Shown here one piece after another: positions 31,611 to 41,982 of a stretch of 64,000 nt of DNA (the stretch's first letter is position 1; each line of letters starts with the position of its first letter). The notes under the pieces were generated by a model that was not told the origin of the DNA, made no database searches, and saw only the letters and a list, made by a program, of their open reading frames with translations. A program made the translations under genes and the position numbers. Origin of the DNA: Rhizobium laguerreae (GTDB taxonomy: Bacteria; Pseudomonadota; Alphaproteobacteria; Rhizobiales; Rhizobiaceae); contig NZ_MRDM01000011.1 of the NCBI RefSeq assembly GCF_002008165.1, positions 434,001 through 498,000 of the forward strand, in the 5' to 3' direction.

Positions 31611-32450
31611 ATGACCGCACGCATGGACAAACGCTTTGCCGAGCTGAAGGCCGAGGGCCGTCCGGCGCTTGTGACCTATTTCATGGGCGGCGATCCCGAT
31701 TACGACACCTCGCTCGGCATCATGAAGGCGCTGCCGGAGGCAGGCTCCGACATCATCGAGCTTGGCATGCCCTTTTCCGACCCGATGGCCGACGGCCCGG
31801 CGATCCAGCTGGCCGGTCAGCGGGCGCTGAAAGGCGGCCAGACGCTGAAGAAGACGCTGCAGCTGGCGGCCGATTTCCGCAAGACCAATGATGCGACGCC
31901 GATCGTGATGATGGGTTACTACAACCCGATCTATATTTACGGCGTCGAGAAATTCCTCGACGACGCGCTCGCCGCCGGCATCGACGGCCTGATCGTTGTC
32001 GACCTGCCGCCTGAGATGGATGACGAGCTCTGCATTCCGGCGATCCGCAAAGGCATCAATTTCATCCGCCTGGCGACGCCGACGACCGATGAGAAGCGCC
32101 TGCCGAAGGTCCTGAAGAACACTTCAGGCTTCGTCTACTACGTCTCGATGAACGGCATCACCGGTTCGGCGCTGCCTGATCCGTCGCTGGTTTCGGGCGC
32201 GGTCGAGCGCATCAAGCAGCACACCAAGCTGCCCGTCTGCGTCGGCTTCGGCGTCAAGACGGCGGAGCATGCAAAGGTCATCGGCGGTTCGGCCGACGGC
32301 GTCGTCGTCGGCACCGCGATCGTCAATCAGGTCGCGACCAGCTTGACGCATGACGGAAAGGCAACGGCAGACACCGTTCAGGCGGTTGCCACGCTGGTGC
32401 GCGGCCTTTCCACGGGAACACGTTCGGCGCGCCTTGTTGCTGCCGAATAG
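31611..32450 (+). CDS. trpA: Tryptophan synthase alpha chain
   Basis: Cleaves indole-3-glycerol phosphate to indole, passed through a tunnel to TrpB. The 279-residue barrel has the catalytic Glu in [16 protein letters not shown] and Asp in V-V-D-L-P-P-E, and the phosphate-binding G-F-G-V. A second methionine four codons on is an alternative start. The next gene, accD, starts 39 bases later, an arrangement (trpBA-accD-folC) shared by many proteobacteria. Confidence 0.98.
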   Translation: MTARMDKRFAELKAEGRPALVTYFMGGDPDYDTSLGIMKALPEAGSDIIELGMPFSDPMADGPAIQLAGQRALKGGQTLKKTLQLAADFRKTNDATPIVMMGYYNPIYIYGVEKFLDDALAAGIDGLIVVDLPPEMDDELCIPAIRKGINFIRLATPTTDEKRLPKVLKNTSGFVYYVSMNGITGSALPDPSLVSGAVERIKQHTKLPVCVGFGVKTAEHAKVIGGSADGVVVGTAIVNQVATSLTHDGKATADTVQAVATLVRGLSTGTRSARLVAAE

Positions 32451-32489
32451 TTTGCGCACATTGAAAAAAGTCTATCAGGAGTATTCGAG

Positions 32490-33395
32490 TTGAACTGGAT
32501 CACCAACTACGTTCGCCCGCGGATCAATTCCATGCTGGGCCGTCGCGAAGTGCCGGAGAATCTCTGGATCAAGTGCCCGGAAACGGGCGAGATGGTCTTC
32601 CACAAGGACCTGGAAGGCAACAAATGGGTCATTCCGGCGTCTGGTTATCACATGAAGATGCCGGCCAAGGCGCGCCTGACCGATCTTTTCGACAATGGCG
32701 AGTTCGAATCGCTGCCGCAGCCGAAGGTCGCGCAGGACCCGCTGAAGTTCCGCGATTCGAAGAAATATAGCGATCGCCTGCGCGACAGCCGCCTGAAAAC
32801 CGAACAAGAGGATACGATCCTCGCCGGTGTCGGAAAGGTGCAGGGACTGAAACTCGTGGCCGTTGTGCACGAATTCAACTTTATCGGCGGTTCGCTCGGC
32901 ATGGCCGCCGGCGAGGCAATCGTCAAGGCTTTCGAGCGTGCGACGTCTGAAAAGTGCCCGCTGGTGATGTTCCCCGCTTCCGGCGGTGCGCGCATGCAGG
33001 AAGGCATCCTGTCGCTGATGCAGTTGCCGCGCACGACGGTTGCCGTCGACATGCTGAAGGAATCCGGCCAGCCCTATATCGTCGTGCTGACCAACCCGAC
33101 GACGGGTGGCGTCACGGCCTCCTATGCCATGCTTGGCGATATTCATCTGGCTGAACCCGGCGCCGAAATCGGCTTTGCCGGCAAGCGCGTGATCGAGCAG
33201 ACCCTGCGTGAAAAACTGCCCGAAGGCTTCCAGACCGCCGAATACCTGCTGGAGCATGGTATGGTCGATATGGTCGTCAAGCGTCACGATATTCCGGAAA
33301 CGCTGGCGCGCCTCTTGAAGATCCTGACGAAGAAGCCGGTTTCTGCGGCGAACGACATGAATGGCGGCGCCATTGCTCTGGCGGCGAGCGCCTGA
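32490..33395 (+). CDS. accD: Acetyl-CoA carboxylase carboxyltransferase subunit beta
   Basis: With AccA it transfers the carboxyl group from biotin to acetyl-CoA, the committing step of fatty-acid synthesis. The 301-residue product has the carboxyltransferase core with [12 protein letters not shown] and G-G-V-T-A-S-Y. The start is a TTG preceded by CAGGAG. The N-terminal zinc ribbon is altered: where E. coli has CxxC-x15-CxxC, here only Cys29 remains and the other three positions read Thr32, Ile48 and Ser51. Zinc binding in the usual way therefore looks impossible. Reading frame and flanking residues are otherwise intact, so this is not a sequencing frameshift. Confidence 0.96.
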   Translation: MNWITNYVRPRINSMLGRREVPENLWIKCPETGEMVFHKDLEGNKWVIPASGYHMKMPAKARLTDLFDNGEFESLPQPKVAQDPLKFRDSKKYSDRLRDSRLKTEQEDTILAGVGKVQGLKLVAVVHEFNFIGGSLGMAAGEAIVKAFERATSEKCPLVMFPASGGARMQEGILSLMQLPRTTVAVDMLKESGQPYIVVLTNPTTGGVTASYAMLGDIHLAEPGAEIGFAGKRVIEQTLREKLPEGFQTAEYLLEHGMVDMVVKRHDIPETLARLLKILTKKPVSAANDMNGGAIALAASA

Positions 33396-33422
33396 TAACC
33401 GACAAACAGGCGGGGTGCCGAA

Positions 33423-34775
33423 TTGATACCCAGAGGCCAAACCGCAGTGAGTGAGGCAGCACAGGAGATCGACAAGCTCATGGGATTGCATCCCAAGGGT
33501 TTTGATCTGTCTCTCGATCGCATCACCCGTCTTCTTGATGTGCTCGGCAATCCGCATAGGAAATTGCCGCCGGTGATCCATGTCGCCGGCACCAACGGCA
33601 AAGGGTCGGTCACCGCCTTCTGCCGCGCTTTGCTCGAAGCCGGCGGCTACAGCGCCCATGTCCACACCTCGCCGCATCTCGTCAATTGGCACGAGCGTTA
33701 TCGCATCGGCGTCAAGGGCGGACGCGGACAGCTTGTCGACGACGCCGTCTTTGCCGGGGCCGTGCGTCGCGTGGCCGATGCCAATGCAGGACAGCACATC
33801 ACCGTCTTCGAAATTCTGACGGCGGTCACCTTCATCCTGTTTTCCGAACATCCGGCCGATGCCGCGATCATCGAAGTCGGTCTCGGCGGCCGGTTCGACG
33901 CCACCAATGTCATTTCCAATCCGGCCGTCTCGGTGATCATGCCGATCTCGCTGGATCACCAACCCTATCTCGGCGACAGGGTCGAGCTGATCGCGGCCGA
34001 AAAGGCCGGCATCATGAAGCCGGGATTTCCCGTCGTCATCGGCCATCAGGAATATGACGCAGCGCTCGACGTGCTGATGTCGACGGCCGAACGGCTGCAT
34101 TGCCCGAGCGCCGTCTTCGGGCAGGATTTCATGGCGCATGAGGAATATGGCCGGCTCGTATACCAGGACGAGTTCGGGCTTGCCGACCTGCCGCTACCGC
34201 GCCTTCCCGGCCGCCATCAATATGCCAATGCTGCCGCTGCCATTCGTGCCGTCAAGGCGGCGGGTTTCACCGTCACCGAGACGATGATGGAAAAGGCGAT
34301 GAGTTCGGTCGAATGGCCGGGCCGGCTACAGCGCCTGAGCGAGGGCCGGCTGCTGCCGCATGCACCCGCCGGCGCCGAGATCTGGATCGATGGCGGGCAT
34401 AATCCCGGTGCCGGCGAAGTGATCGCCGAAGCCATGGCCACTTTCGAGGAGCGCCAGTCTCGGCCGCTTTTTCTGATTATCGGCATGATCAACACCAAGG
34501 ATCCGGTCGGTTATTTCAAGGCCTTTGCCGGCTTGGTCGAGAAGGTTTTCTGCGTGCCGATCCGCGGCAGCGAAGCGATGGTCGACCCGGTGATATTGTC
34601 GAATGCCGCTTATGATGCCGGCTTGGTTGCCGAACCGATGTCGACGGTCGGCGATGCGCTGGAAGCGATAAAAGCCGTCGCCGACCCGGAGGCATTGCCG
34701 CCGCGCATCCTGGTCGGCGGCTCTCTCTATCTTGTCGGCGACGTGCTTGCCGACAACGGCACGCCGCCAAAATGA
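33423..34775 (+). CDS. folC: Folylpolyglutamate synthase / dihydrofolate synthase
   Basis: Adds glutamate to dihydropteroate and extends the polyglutamate tail of folates. The product of up to 450 residues has the Mur-ligase-type P-loop G-T-N-G-K-G-S, the H-T-S-P-H-L-V-N-W motif and the C-terminal G-G-H-N-P-G motif. The start is uncertain: TTG at 33423 has AGGCGGGG about six bases upstream, while GTG at 33447 would give M-S-E-A-A-Q-E. It ends the trp-accD-folC transcript, closed by the hairpin at 34791. Confidence 0.95.
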   Translation: MIPRGQTAVSEAAQEIDKLMGLHPKGFDLSLDRITRLLDVLGNPHRKLPPVIHVAGTNGKGSVTAFCRALLEAGGYSAHVHTSPHLVNWHERYRIGVKGGRGQLVDDAVFAGAVRRVADANAGQHITVFEILTAVTFILFSEHPADAAIIEVGLGGRFDATNVISNPAVSVIMPISLDHQPYLGDRVELIAAEKAGIMKPGFPVVIGHQEYDAALDVLMSTAERLHCPSAVFGQDFMAHEEYGRLVYQDEFGLADLPLPRLPGRHQYANAAAAIRAVKAAGFTVTETMMEKAMSSVEWPGRLQRLSEGRLLPHAPAGAEIWIDGGHNPGAGEVIAEAMATFEERQSRPLFLIIGMINTKDPVGYFKAFAGLVEKVFCVPIRGSEAMVDPVILSNAAYDAGLVAEPMSTVGDALEAIKAVADPEALPPRILVGGSLYLVGDVLADNGTPPK

Positions 34776-34790
34776 AGGCTGCGAAATGAA

Positions 34791-34816
34791 AAAAGCCCGG
34801 TCGAGCCGGGCTTTTT
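34791..34816. terminator. Bidirectional terminator between folC and trxA
   Basis: Perfect ten-base arms AAAAGCCCGG / CCGGGCTTTT with a five-base loop. The A run on one side and T run on the other make it work for both convergent genes. Confidence 0.93.
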
Positions 34817-34847
34817 CGTCAATGTGATATAAATTCGTCGATATTAA

Positions 34848-35168
34848 TCAGGCAGCGCTCGAAATCCAGTTCGAAAGAGCCGTCTTCGGCTTTGCGCCGA
34901 CCGAGATATCGGCAACTTCGCCGCCCTTGAAGATTGCAAGGGTCGGAATGGAGCGCACACCGAACTGTGCAGCGAGTTCCGGGTTCTCATCGATATTCAG
35001 CTTGGCGACCTTGACCTTGCCTTCCATCTCGACGGCGATTTCTTCGAGGCTCGGAGCAATCATCTTGCACGGGCCGCACCATTCGGCCCAGAAATCGACG
35101 ACGACGGGTTCTGCGGATTCCAGAACTTCCGACTGGAAGTTATTGATATCGACTTTCACGGTAGCCAT
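34848..35168 (-). CDS. trxA: Thioredoxin
   Basis: Small dithiol-disulfide oxidoreductase. The 106-residue product has the W-C-G-P-C-K active site with cysteines 31 and 34 and the cis-proline loop S-I-P-T-L. The start M-A-T-V-K-V at 35168 follows AAAGGAG; an extension to 35204 is rejected. It lies 75 bases downstream of addA on the same strand and has either its own promoter in that gap or shares the addBA transcript. Confidence 0.97.
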   Translation of the reverse strand: MATVKVDINNFQSEVLESAEPVVVDFWAEWCGPCKMIAPSLEEIAVEMEGKVKVAKLNIDENPELAAQFGVRSIPTLAIFKGGEVADISVGAKPKTALSNWISSAA

Positions 35169-35243
35169 GGGCTGCTCCTTTAACGGAATTGGGTGTTGAA
35201 CCACATGTGATGGTGCGGTGCCGAACTTTCAATGTCCGGTATT

Positions 35244-38200
35244 TCACTTTGTCTTGACCGCTGCAAGCGCCAAACCGAGCGCCTTTTCGCTCAGCGTGTA
35301 GAGCGAAGCGTTCTCGGTATAGACAAGCATGCAATCGATACGCTTATCAGGATAGAGCGGCGCCAGGATCTCGCGATAGATCGCCAGCTGTGCCCGGTGC
35401 GCGAAGGGGATAGCTTCTTCTGTTGCCGGCGGTACCCGATTGGTCTTGTAGTCGAGAATGACGACGCGATCGGCAAGAACGGCAAGCCGGTCGATGCGGC
35501 CGGAGACGGCATAGCGCCGGTCTTCGAGCGTCAATGTTCCCATGATCGAGACTTCGGGCTGGGCCTGCGCACCGAGAACAGCCTGCAGGCCTTCCTCGTC
35601 CAATAGTTTCAGAACCGAATCGACAAGCTTGCGCCGTTCGGCTTCCGGCCAGAATCGGGCCGCCCTGTCGGCATAACGGCTCGCCGCGTCAGGCCGTTCG
35701 CCAAGTGGAATTTCGGGAAGCGCCTGCAGCATGCGATGGATCAGCCTGCCCTTTTGCAGCGAACGATCGCTGCGCTCCTTTTCGCCGAACAGCGGCGAGA
35801 CAACCAGCAGACCGCCCTCATCTTCATCGATGATCGTCCCGGCGCCGGAAGGACTGAGTGGCCGGGGCAGCTCAGCCTGCGGCGGCAATGGCCGCAACAG
35901 ACCGTCGGGCAAGGTCTCCTCGCTGCCGCGCTCTTCAGTGCTATCGGTGCGCTCGAAGCGTCGTTCCACCCGCGGCACGCGCCATTTGACGCCCGGCCAT
36001 TCCCCATCGGGACCGGAGAATGTGGTCGCCTCCACATGCGGATGGTCGTCGCGCAGGGCCGTCGAGATCATCATATGCCAGGTGTCGTTATTCACACGCA
36101 CGCCACGATAGCCGCAGACGACCAGCCGGTCGGCGGCGCGCGTCATAGCGACATAGAGCAACCGGCGGTATTCCTCTTCCGCCAGCATCTGGATACGTGC
36201 GGCATCGTCCTGGGTCAGCGAATTGGCCAGATCGGAGACAGGAACCCAGACGGGCATCGGTGGTGCGTCGGGGCTGGTCTCGATCAGGCGAAGCTTCGGC
36301 AGATGGGTATGGGTGAAGGCCTTCGAACCGCCGTCGACAAGAAAAACGATCGGTGCTTCAAGACCCTTGGAGGCATGCACCGTCATGATCCGCACCTCGT
36401 TGCGCCCCTTGTCCTGCTCGCGCTTCATTACCGGGGCTTCGAGCTCCAGCGTCGAGATGAAGGATTGCAGCCCGGGAAGGCCGGAGCTCTCATGGTCGAG
36501 CGTGAAGGTCAGGAATTCGTCGAGAATATCGCTGACTTCGGTGCCGAGACGGGCAAGGAATTGCCGCCGCCCGCCATAGTTGCCCAGCACGCGCGCATAG
36601 AAATCATGGACCGACAGGCTCCTGGACTGCCGGAGAAACAGCTCCAGCCTCTCGACGGCAGCGCGGAAACGTTCGGTGCCGTCGGCGGCGAAGCTTTTGA
36701 GATGGCTCCAGACGCTTTGATTGTCGCCGCGCAACGCGGCGATCGCAAAGATGTCGTCCTCCGAGAGATCGAAAAGCGGGCTCTTCAGCACGGCGGCGAG
36801 CGAAAGATCGTCTTCCGGCAGAAGCAGGAAACGGCCGAGCGCCAGCAGATCCTGCACGGCGATATGGCTGGTCAGCACCAGCCTGTCCGCACCGGCGACG
36901 GGAATATCGCCGCGGCGCTTCAACGCGCGTGTCAACGCATTGACGAAGGCGTCGCGCTTGCGCACCAGCACCAGGATGTCGCCCGCCTCGATCAGGCGCT
37001 CCTTGCCTTTGTCGACGATCGTTTCCCGGCCAACGAGCGTGCCGATCGAATGGGCGATCCGCCGCGCGAGGATCGCGGCCGGCGCGCTTTCCGGCGTCGC
37101 ATCGAAGGGCGCCGTCCAGTCCTCCTCCTTCACCACCGCTTCCGGCGCAACCATTTCCCAGAGATCGACGGCGCCGGGATGTCCGATGCGGCTTGAACGA
37201 TGCACGACCGGTTCGCCGAGCGCGCTGAGGCCGCGCGCATTCTCGGCTGTCTTGAAAATGTGGTCAACCGCCTCGAGTACGTCTGAGGTCGAGCGGAACG
37301 ACAGTGGCAGCCGCACGGAGGAAAAACTCTGCCCGCTATCGGAAACGCGCCGCCGCGTCCGGTCGCTCTCTTCGGAAAAACGCTCGGGCCGCGCCCCCTG
37401 GAAGGAATAGATCGACTGCTTTTCGTCGCCGACGGCAAACAGCGTGCGCACGATCGGCCGGGCGCTTTCGCCGGAGAAGAAATCTTCGGCGAGCGACTGG
37501 ATGACACTCCACTGGATCGGGCTGGTATCCTGCGCCTCGTCGACGAGGATATGATCGATGCCGCGGTCGAGCTTGTAGTGGATCCAGGGGCCGACGCCAC
37601 TTTTTGTCAGGAGGTCGGCGGTGCGGGTGATCAGGTCCTCGAAATCGAGCTGGCTGCGCTGCTTCTTCAACTCCTCATAGTCGTGATTCAGCCGATCGGC
37701 GAGCACCAGCGCTGCATGCGTGGCGCCGTACATCCGCATCAGCTTCAGCCGGTCGCGGCTTGCTGCGACATGCGCGCGGGCAATGGCGATGGCCTCCGCC
37801 AGACGCGGTGCCTCGGCAAGCATGGCCTTGACGAAAAATTGCGAGTCGGCCTTGGGCTCGCCCTTCACGGTCAGAAAGATCTTCTCGAGAAATTGCGCAC
37901 GCCTTGCGTCATCGCGCTCCCGCCCGGCGAGCCTGAGGCCGTAAGCAACTTCCTGCGCCTTCGCGCCGCCCTTCTGGTCGGCAAGCGAGAGATAGAGCTC
38001 CAGCGTGCTGCCCGAAAGCTCCGGCAAAGGCCAATATTGCGCCGCGATCCTGTCTTCCGTGTCGCCGACGGCAAGGCCGAGCCTTTTGCGCAGAACCATT
38101 TCCACACCGCCCTGCTGTTCGGCCGTCGCGGTGAAACGACGAATGGCATTGCGGTTGGCGACGATGTCGCCGAGCAGGTTCTCCAGCCCGGATTCGTCGC

Positions 38201-38795
38201 CGAGATTGAGCACGTAGGCGAATGCCTCGGCAAGGGCGCTGTCTTCGTCAGGCGCCGTTGCCGTCAGCAGCGCCCGGCGCGCATCGGAAAGCAGCGCCAC
38301 CGCCGCGCGATCGTCGAGAACTGAGAAATGGCCGGCAACGTTGGCCTCCAGCGGGAACTGATGCAGCAGTGCCTCGCAAAAGGCATGGATCGTCTGGATC
38401 TTCAGTCCGCCGGGCGTCTCCAGCGCCTTGGCAAACAGCCGACGAGCCTCGGCAAGCTTCAGTCCGTCGGGAGCCACGCCTTCGATCTGCGTGATGCGGC
38501 GGCCGAGGTCTTCATCGTCAAGCACCACCCATTCCGCCAGCCGTTCGAAAACGCGGTTCGACATTTCCGACGCCGCAGCCTTGGTGTAGGTGAGGCATAA
38601 AATGGCGGAGGGCCGCGCGCCTGATAGCAGCAGCCGGATGACGCGCTGCGTCAGCACATGCGTCTTGCCGGAACCGGCATTGGCCGAGACCCATGCCGAC
38701 CGCAACGGATCGGAGGCTATCGCCTGCTGGATTGTCGTCCAGCCGATCCAGGCGCCCGGATCGTCATCGTTGGGAAGGGCGGTCACATCACTCAT
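35244..38795 (-). CDS. addA: Double-strand break repair helicase-nuclease AddA
   Basis: Alphaproteobacterial counterpart of RecBCD helicase-nuclease; with AddB it resects double-strand ends for RecA. The 1183-residue product has UvrD/Rep-type motifs: Walker A A-N-A-G-S-G-K-T near residue 40, motif Ia T-Y-T-K-A-A-A, motif II D-E-A-Q-D-T, motif III with G-D-E-K-Q-S-I-Y, and a C-terminal RecB-type nuclease with L-D-Y-K-T-N. The start M-S-D-V-T at 38795 overlaps the end of addB by eight bases; a frame extension to 38852 would run further into addB. Confidence 0.96.
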   Translation of the reverse strand: MSDVTALPNDDDPGAWIGWTTIQQAIASDPLRSAWVSANAGSGKTHVLTQRVIRLLLSGARPSAILCLTYTKAAASEMSNRVFERLAEWVVLDDEDLGRRITQIEGVAPDGLKLAEARRLFAKALETPGGLKIQTIHAFCEALLHQFPLEANVAGHFSVLDDRAAVALLSDARRALLTATAPDEDSALAEAFAYVLNLGDESGLENLLGDIVANRNAIRRFTATAEQQGGVEMVLRKRLGLAVGDTEDRIAAQYWPLPELSGSTLELYLSLADQKGGAKAQEVAYGLRLAGRERDDARRAQFLEKIFLTVKGEPKADSQFFVKAMLAEAPRLAEAIAIARAHVAASRDRLKLMRMYGATHAALVLADRLNHDYEELKKQRSQLDFEDLITRTADLLTKSGVGPWIHYKLDRGIDHILVDEAQDTSPIQWSVIQSLAEDFFSGESARPIVRTLFAVGDEKQSIYSFQGARPERFSEESDRTRRRVSDSGQSFSSVRLPLSFRSTSDVLEAVDHIFKTAENARGLSALGEPVVHRSSRIGHPGAVDLWEMVAPEAVVKEEDWTAPFDATPESAPAAILARRIAHSIGTLVGRETIVDKGKERLIEAGDILVLVRKRDAFVNALTRALKRRGDIPVAGADRLVLTSHIAVQDLLALGRFLLLPEDDLSLAAVLKSPLFDLSEDDIFAIAALRGDNQSVWSHLKSFAADGTERFRAAVERLELFLRQSRSLSVHDFYARVLGNYGGRRQFLARLGTEVSDILDEFLTFTLDHESSGLPGLQSFISTLELEAPVMKREQDKGRNEVRIMTVHASKGLEAPIVFLVDGGSKAFTHTHLPKLRLIETSPDAPPMPVWVPVSDLANSLTQDDAARIQMLAEEEYRRLLYVAMTRAADRLVVCGYRGVRVNNDTWHMMISTALRDDHPHVEATTFSGPDGEWPGVKWRVPRVERRFERTDSTEERGSEETLPDGLLRPLPPQAELPRPLSPSGAGTIIDEDEGGLLVVSPLFGEKERSDRSLQKGRLIHRMLQALPEIPLGERPDAASRYADRAARFWPEAERRKLVDSVLKLLDEEGLQAVLGAQAQPEVSIMGTLTLEDRRYAVSGRIDRLAVLADRVVILDYKTNRVPPATEEAIPFAHRAQLAIYREILAPLYPDKRIDCMLVYTENASLYTLSEKALGLALAAVKTK

Positions 38796-41700
38796 CGCCG
38801 CCCTCTTCGGTTTCGGCCGTCGACCATTCGGAGACGCGGGCGAGATGATCATAATCGCCGCCGAAATCGAACTGCTGGGCCGGGATCAGCCGCGAGGTAA
38901 AGCCTCTTTCGCTGGATTGCAGCAACCCCACGAATTTGACCAGCTGGTCGATCGATTCAGCGGCGAGATCCATCGCCGATTTGGCCTTGTCGCTGCGTGC
39001 AGAGCTCTCGTTGTTGACGGTATCGACTTGAAAGCGGCTTCCCGGTCGCAGACGCACATAGAGAAGGTCCTGCGGCACGAGGCTGCCGGCATCGCGAAAA
39101 GCGCCAGCGCTCAAGGCCGCTGCTTCAAGTGCCAGCTGCGGATCGAGAAGCACGCGTGCCTGCGCCGGCGAGGGATTGTAGCCGGTCTTGTAGTCGATGA
39201 TATCGGCCGAGTGTGGTCCGGTGACGTCGATCCGGTCTGCGACGCCGGTGAGCCGGATATTGATCGGCTCCAGTTCCATGCCGCCTCGCACTTCCGTCAA
39301 CGTTTTCAGGATGCCATGTCGCCGTCCGGCCTCCCATTCGAGGAAGACGCGGGCGACTGCGCGAAAACGCGGCCGCCACACGGCATCGATATGCGGCGGC
39401 AACTTTTCCATGTCGAAAAGCTCGGAAAGGACGTGCTCCATCGCCGCTGCCGCATCCGGCGTGCCGGCGATATGGGCTTCGCGGATGAAACGGTCGATGA
39501 TCTTGTGGTAGAGCGTCCCGCGTTCGGCCGCACCCGGGTCGCGATTGAACGGGTCGACGGGGTCGAGCCGCAGGATGCGACGGGCATAGATGGCATAGGG
39601 ATCTCGGCGCAGCCGGCCGACTTCGCTGAAGGAATAGGATTTCGGCTGCAGCGCCAGCGGCGGTTTCGGCGAGGGTCGTTGCGCCGGCGCCTGACTGTCG
39701 CCCCGATCGATGAGAGCGGTCCACTGCAGGAAACGATTGCCGCGTCCCTTCAATTCTGCTTCGAACGCCTCTCCGCCGAGCGCCAGCAGCCGCTGCAGCC
39801 AACGTGAGGCAACGGTCGGCGTCGAGCCCTGGCGCAGCGCGCGCGAATAGATCAGATGACGTGTGCCGTTTGCCATCTCGAAGTCATGTGCCAGCTGGCC
39901 GATGCGCCGCTCCGGCGGCTCGAGGCCGATTTCCGTCTTCATCATGCGCGGAATGAAGGGATTGTTGGCGGTCTGTCCCGGCCAGGTGCCTTCGTTCAGG
40001 CCGCCGAGGATCAACGTATCGACGCTCTGCAGGCGGGCTTCCAGCGTGCCGAAGATGAAAAGCCTCGGATGGCTGAGCGCCCGTGGCTTCACCGCATGAC
40101 CGGCGGCGAGTGCTGCCATGATGTCGATCCATTGCGGTCCGTCGGCCTCCATCTGGCCGTCCGTGTCGATCACTTCACCGAGCAGGGCGGCGAGGGCATC
40201 TCCCGCTTCGTTCGACCAGAGATCGGCGAGATTGCCTTGCGGATCGACCGCGACCGCTTCAAGCGAACGGCCGGTGCGTTCCGCCCATTCGGACAATGTG
40301 AAGCGCGCTGTTCTTCCGCGATCTTCCGGCCGGTCCCGCATCAACGCCGAAGCCAGAGGCTCGGTCGCCCGTGTGACCCGCCGGGCAAGGTCGTATGCGG
40401 CGTCGGCGGCCTCAGGCGAAAGCGCTTTTCGCCATTGCGGCGCGTGCCTGTCCAGGGCCTGTTCGGCAAGTTGGTGCGTGAGCAGCGGTTCCAGCGTACT
40501 GATATCCACCTCTGCCACGCCGCCGCGCAGTGCCAGCAGCTCGAGCGCCTCGGTAGCGGAAATCAAGGCGCCGCGCTCCAGGCCGAAGCGGGCAAGCGGA
40601 TGTTTGAGCAGCGAGACGATGGCCACCGGATCGCCCGGCCGCAGCGCTGCCTCCAGCAGCAATTGCAGCAAGGTACCCTGCGGCATGGCCAAAAGCGGTG
40701 TGCCCGCCGAATCGTCTGCGAGGATGCCGAAGCGGGAAAGCTCGGCCATCACCCGCCGCGCGAGATTGCGGTCCGGAGTGATGAGTGCTGCCCGGCTCTC
40801 GCTGTCCTGTCCCGGCCTCTCCAACGCAAGCCGGAGCGCGATGGCAATTGCGGTTGCTTCCTCACGCTCATTGGCGGCTTCAATCAGCGAAATGTCAGAG
40901 AAGGCCGAAGACAGCGCGCCTGCCGGCAGGTCGTTTTTCCACGCTCCCCAGTCGCTGGTCGCCTCCGCTGGAGCAAGTGCCCGCGACAGGATTTCGGCAC
41001 GTCGCTCAAGATCGGCCTCCGGTCTGTCGAGCAGCGTGACGTCGGCCCGCGTCAGCTTCAGCCGCTTGAGCAGAGACGACAGACCATATTGCGGATGGCT
41101 CCGGCTTGCCGGATTGGCATGTTGGCCTGGCGCCGGTTCCGGCGCGACCATCTGCCAGTGCCTTTCGGGCATGGAGAGATCCAGACCCGGAAGCACGATT
41201 ACGCCTTCCGGCAGATGGGCGACGGCGGCAATGAGATCGGCGGTGGCGGGAACGGAACCCGTCGAACCGGCGATGATGATCGGCCCGGCGGGTTTCGTTG
41301 CCGAAAGCCGGCTTGCTTCGGCCCGGAGAATGGCGTTTCTGTGCCGCGCCGGCGAGGATTTGCCGAGCTCGGACAGCCGCTCGGGCCAGAAGGCGCTGGC
41401 GATCTGCAGGAACTCCGCCGTCAACTGCCACCAGGCGGCATAATCGCCAGTATCGAGTTTCGACAGCTCCGACCAGTCGAGATCCTCGGTCTCGATGGAA
41501 TCGATCAGCTCCGCAAGGTTGCGGGCGAGCCAGATCGCATCGGCCGGGCTTGCCGGCGCGACCAGCGGCGAGTCCGAGTGAATGTGGCGGACGATCTCCG
41601 GCAGCTTGTTTCGCCAGGCGAGGATCAGACGCGCAAGCTCCAGCAGACGGGCGGTATTCGACAGCGGCTGAGCGAGATCGATCGTTGCCGGCAGCGCCTC

Positions 41701-41979
41701 GTCGAAATAGCCGCTATCGTCATCGGTTTCACCGAGCGGGCGGATGACGGGGAGGATCGCCGAGCGGCCGCCGAGCAGGTCGACGAATTCGGACCGCAGC
41801 ACACGCACGGCGCGCCGGGTCGGCAGGTAGATCGTTACCTTGGCAAGCGATAGCGGATCATTGGTGTCGTGCCGGAAAATCGGCGTCAATCGGCCGTCGC
41901 AAAGTGTCGTCGCCAGCGTTTTCAGGAAGGAGAGGCCCGCCGGGATCGTCAGGATGCGTGGCTGGTGCCGCTCTGCCAT
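38788..41979 (-). CDS. addB: Double-strand break repair protein AddB
   Basis: Partner of AddA with an inactive helicase-like N-terminal part and a C-terminal nuclease. The 1063-residue product contains L-P-T-R-R-A near residue 52 and the nuclease motif I-I-D-Y-K-T-G in the last 150 residues. I see only one cysteine, near residue 27, so the Fe-S cluster found in Bacillus AddB is absent. It is followed by addA with an eight-base overlap and preceded by murU after only three bases, so the three are co-transcribed. Confidence 0.95.
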   Translation of the reverse strand: MAERHQPRILTIPAGLSFLKTLATTLCDGRLTPIFRHDTNDPLSLAKVTIYLPTRRAVRVLRSEFVDLLGGRSAILPVIRPLGETDDDSGYFDEALPATIDLAQPLSNTARLLELARLILAWRNKLPEIVRHIHSDSPLVAPASPADAIWLARNLAELIDSIETEDLDWSELSKLDTGDYAAWWQLTAEFLQIASAFWPERLSELGKSSPARHRNAILRAEASRLSATKPAGPIIIAGSTGSVPATADLIAAVAHLPEGVIVLPGLDLSMPERHWQMVAPEPAPGQHANPASRSHPQYGLSSLLKRLKLTRADVTLLDRPEADLERRAEILSRALAPAEATSDWGAWKNDLPAGALSSAFSDISLIEAANEREEATAIAIALRLALERPGQDSESRAALITPDRNLARRVMAELSRFGILADDSAGTPLLAMPQGTLLQLLLEAALRPGDPVAIVSLLKHPLARFGLERGALISATEALELLALRGGVAEVDISTLEPLLTHQLAEQALDRHAPQWRKALSPEAADAAYDLARRVTRATEPLASALMRDRPEDRGRTARFTLSEWAERTGRSLEAVAVDPQGNLADLWSNEAGDALAALLGEVIDTDGQMEADGPQWIDIMAALAAGHAVKPRALSHPRLFIFGTLEARLQSVDTLILGGLNEGTWPGQTANNPFIPRMMKTEIGLEPPERRIGQLAHDFEMANGTRHLIYSRALRQGSTPTVASRWLQRLLALGGEAFEAELKGRGNRFLQWTALIDRGDSQAPAQRPSPKPPLALQPKSYSFSEVGRLRRDPYAIYARRILRLDPVDPFNRDPGAAERGTLYHKIIDRFIREAHIAGTPDAAAAMEHVLSELFDMEKLPPHIDAVWRPRFRAVARVFLEWEAGRRHGILKTLTEVRGGMELEPINIRLTGVADRIDVTGPHSADIIDYKTGYNPSPAQARVLLDPQLALEAAALSAGAFRDAGSLVPQDLLYVRLRPGSRFQVDTVNNESSARSDKAKSAMDLAAESIDQLVKFVGLLQSSERGFTSRLIPAQQFDFGGDYDHLARVSEWSTAETEEGGDE

Positions 41980-41982
41980 GGC

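Noticed and set aside
35736..37196. 486-codon open frame on the plus strand
   Set aside because: Antisense to addA with biased composition; no domain.
39856..41853. 665-codon open frame on the plus strand
   Set aside because: Lies fully opposite addB, has low-complexity Arg/Gln-rich translation and no recognisable domain; a shadow of high-G+C coding sequence.
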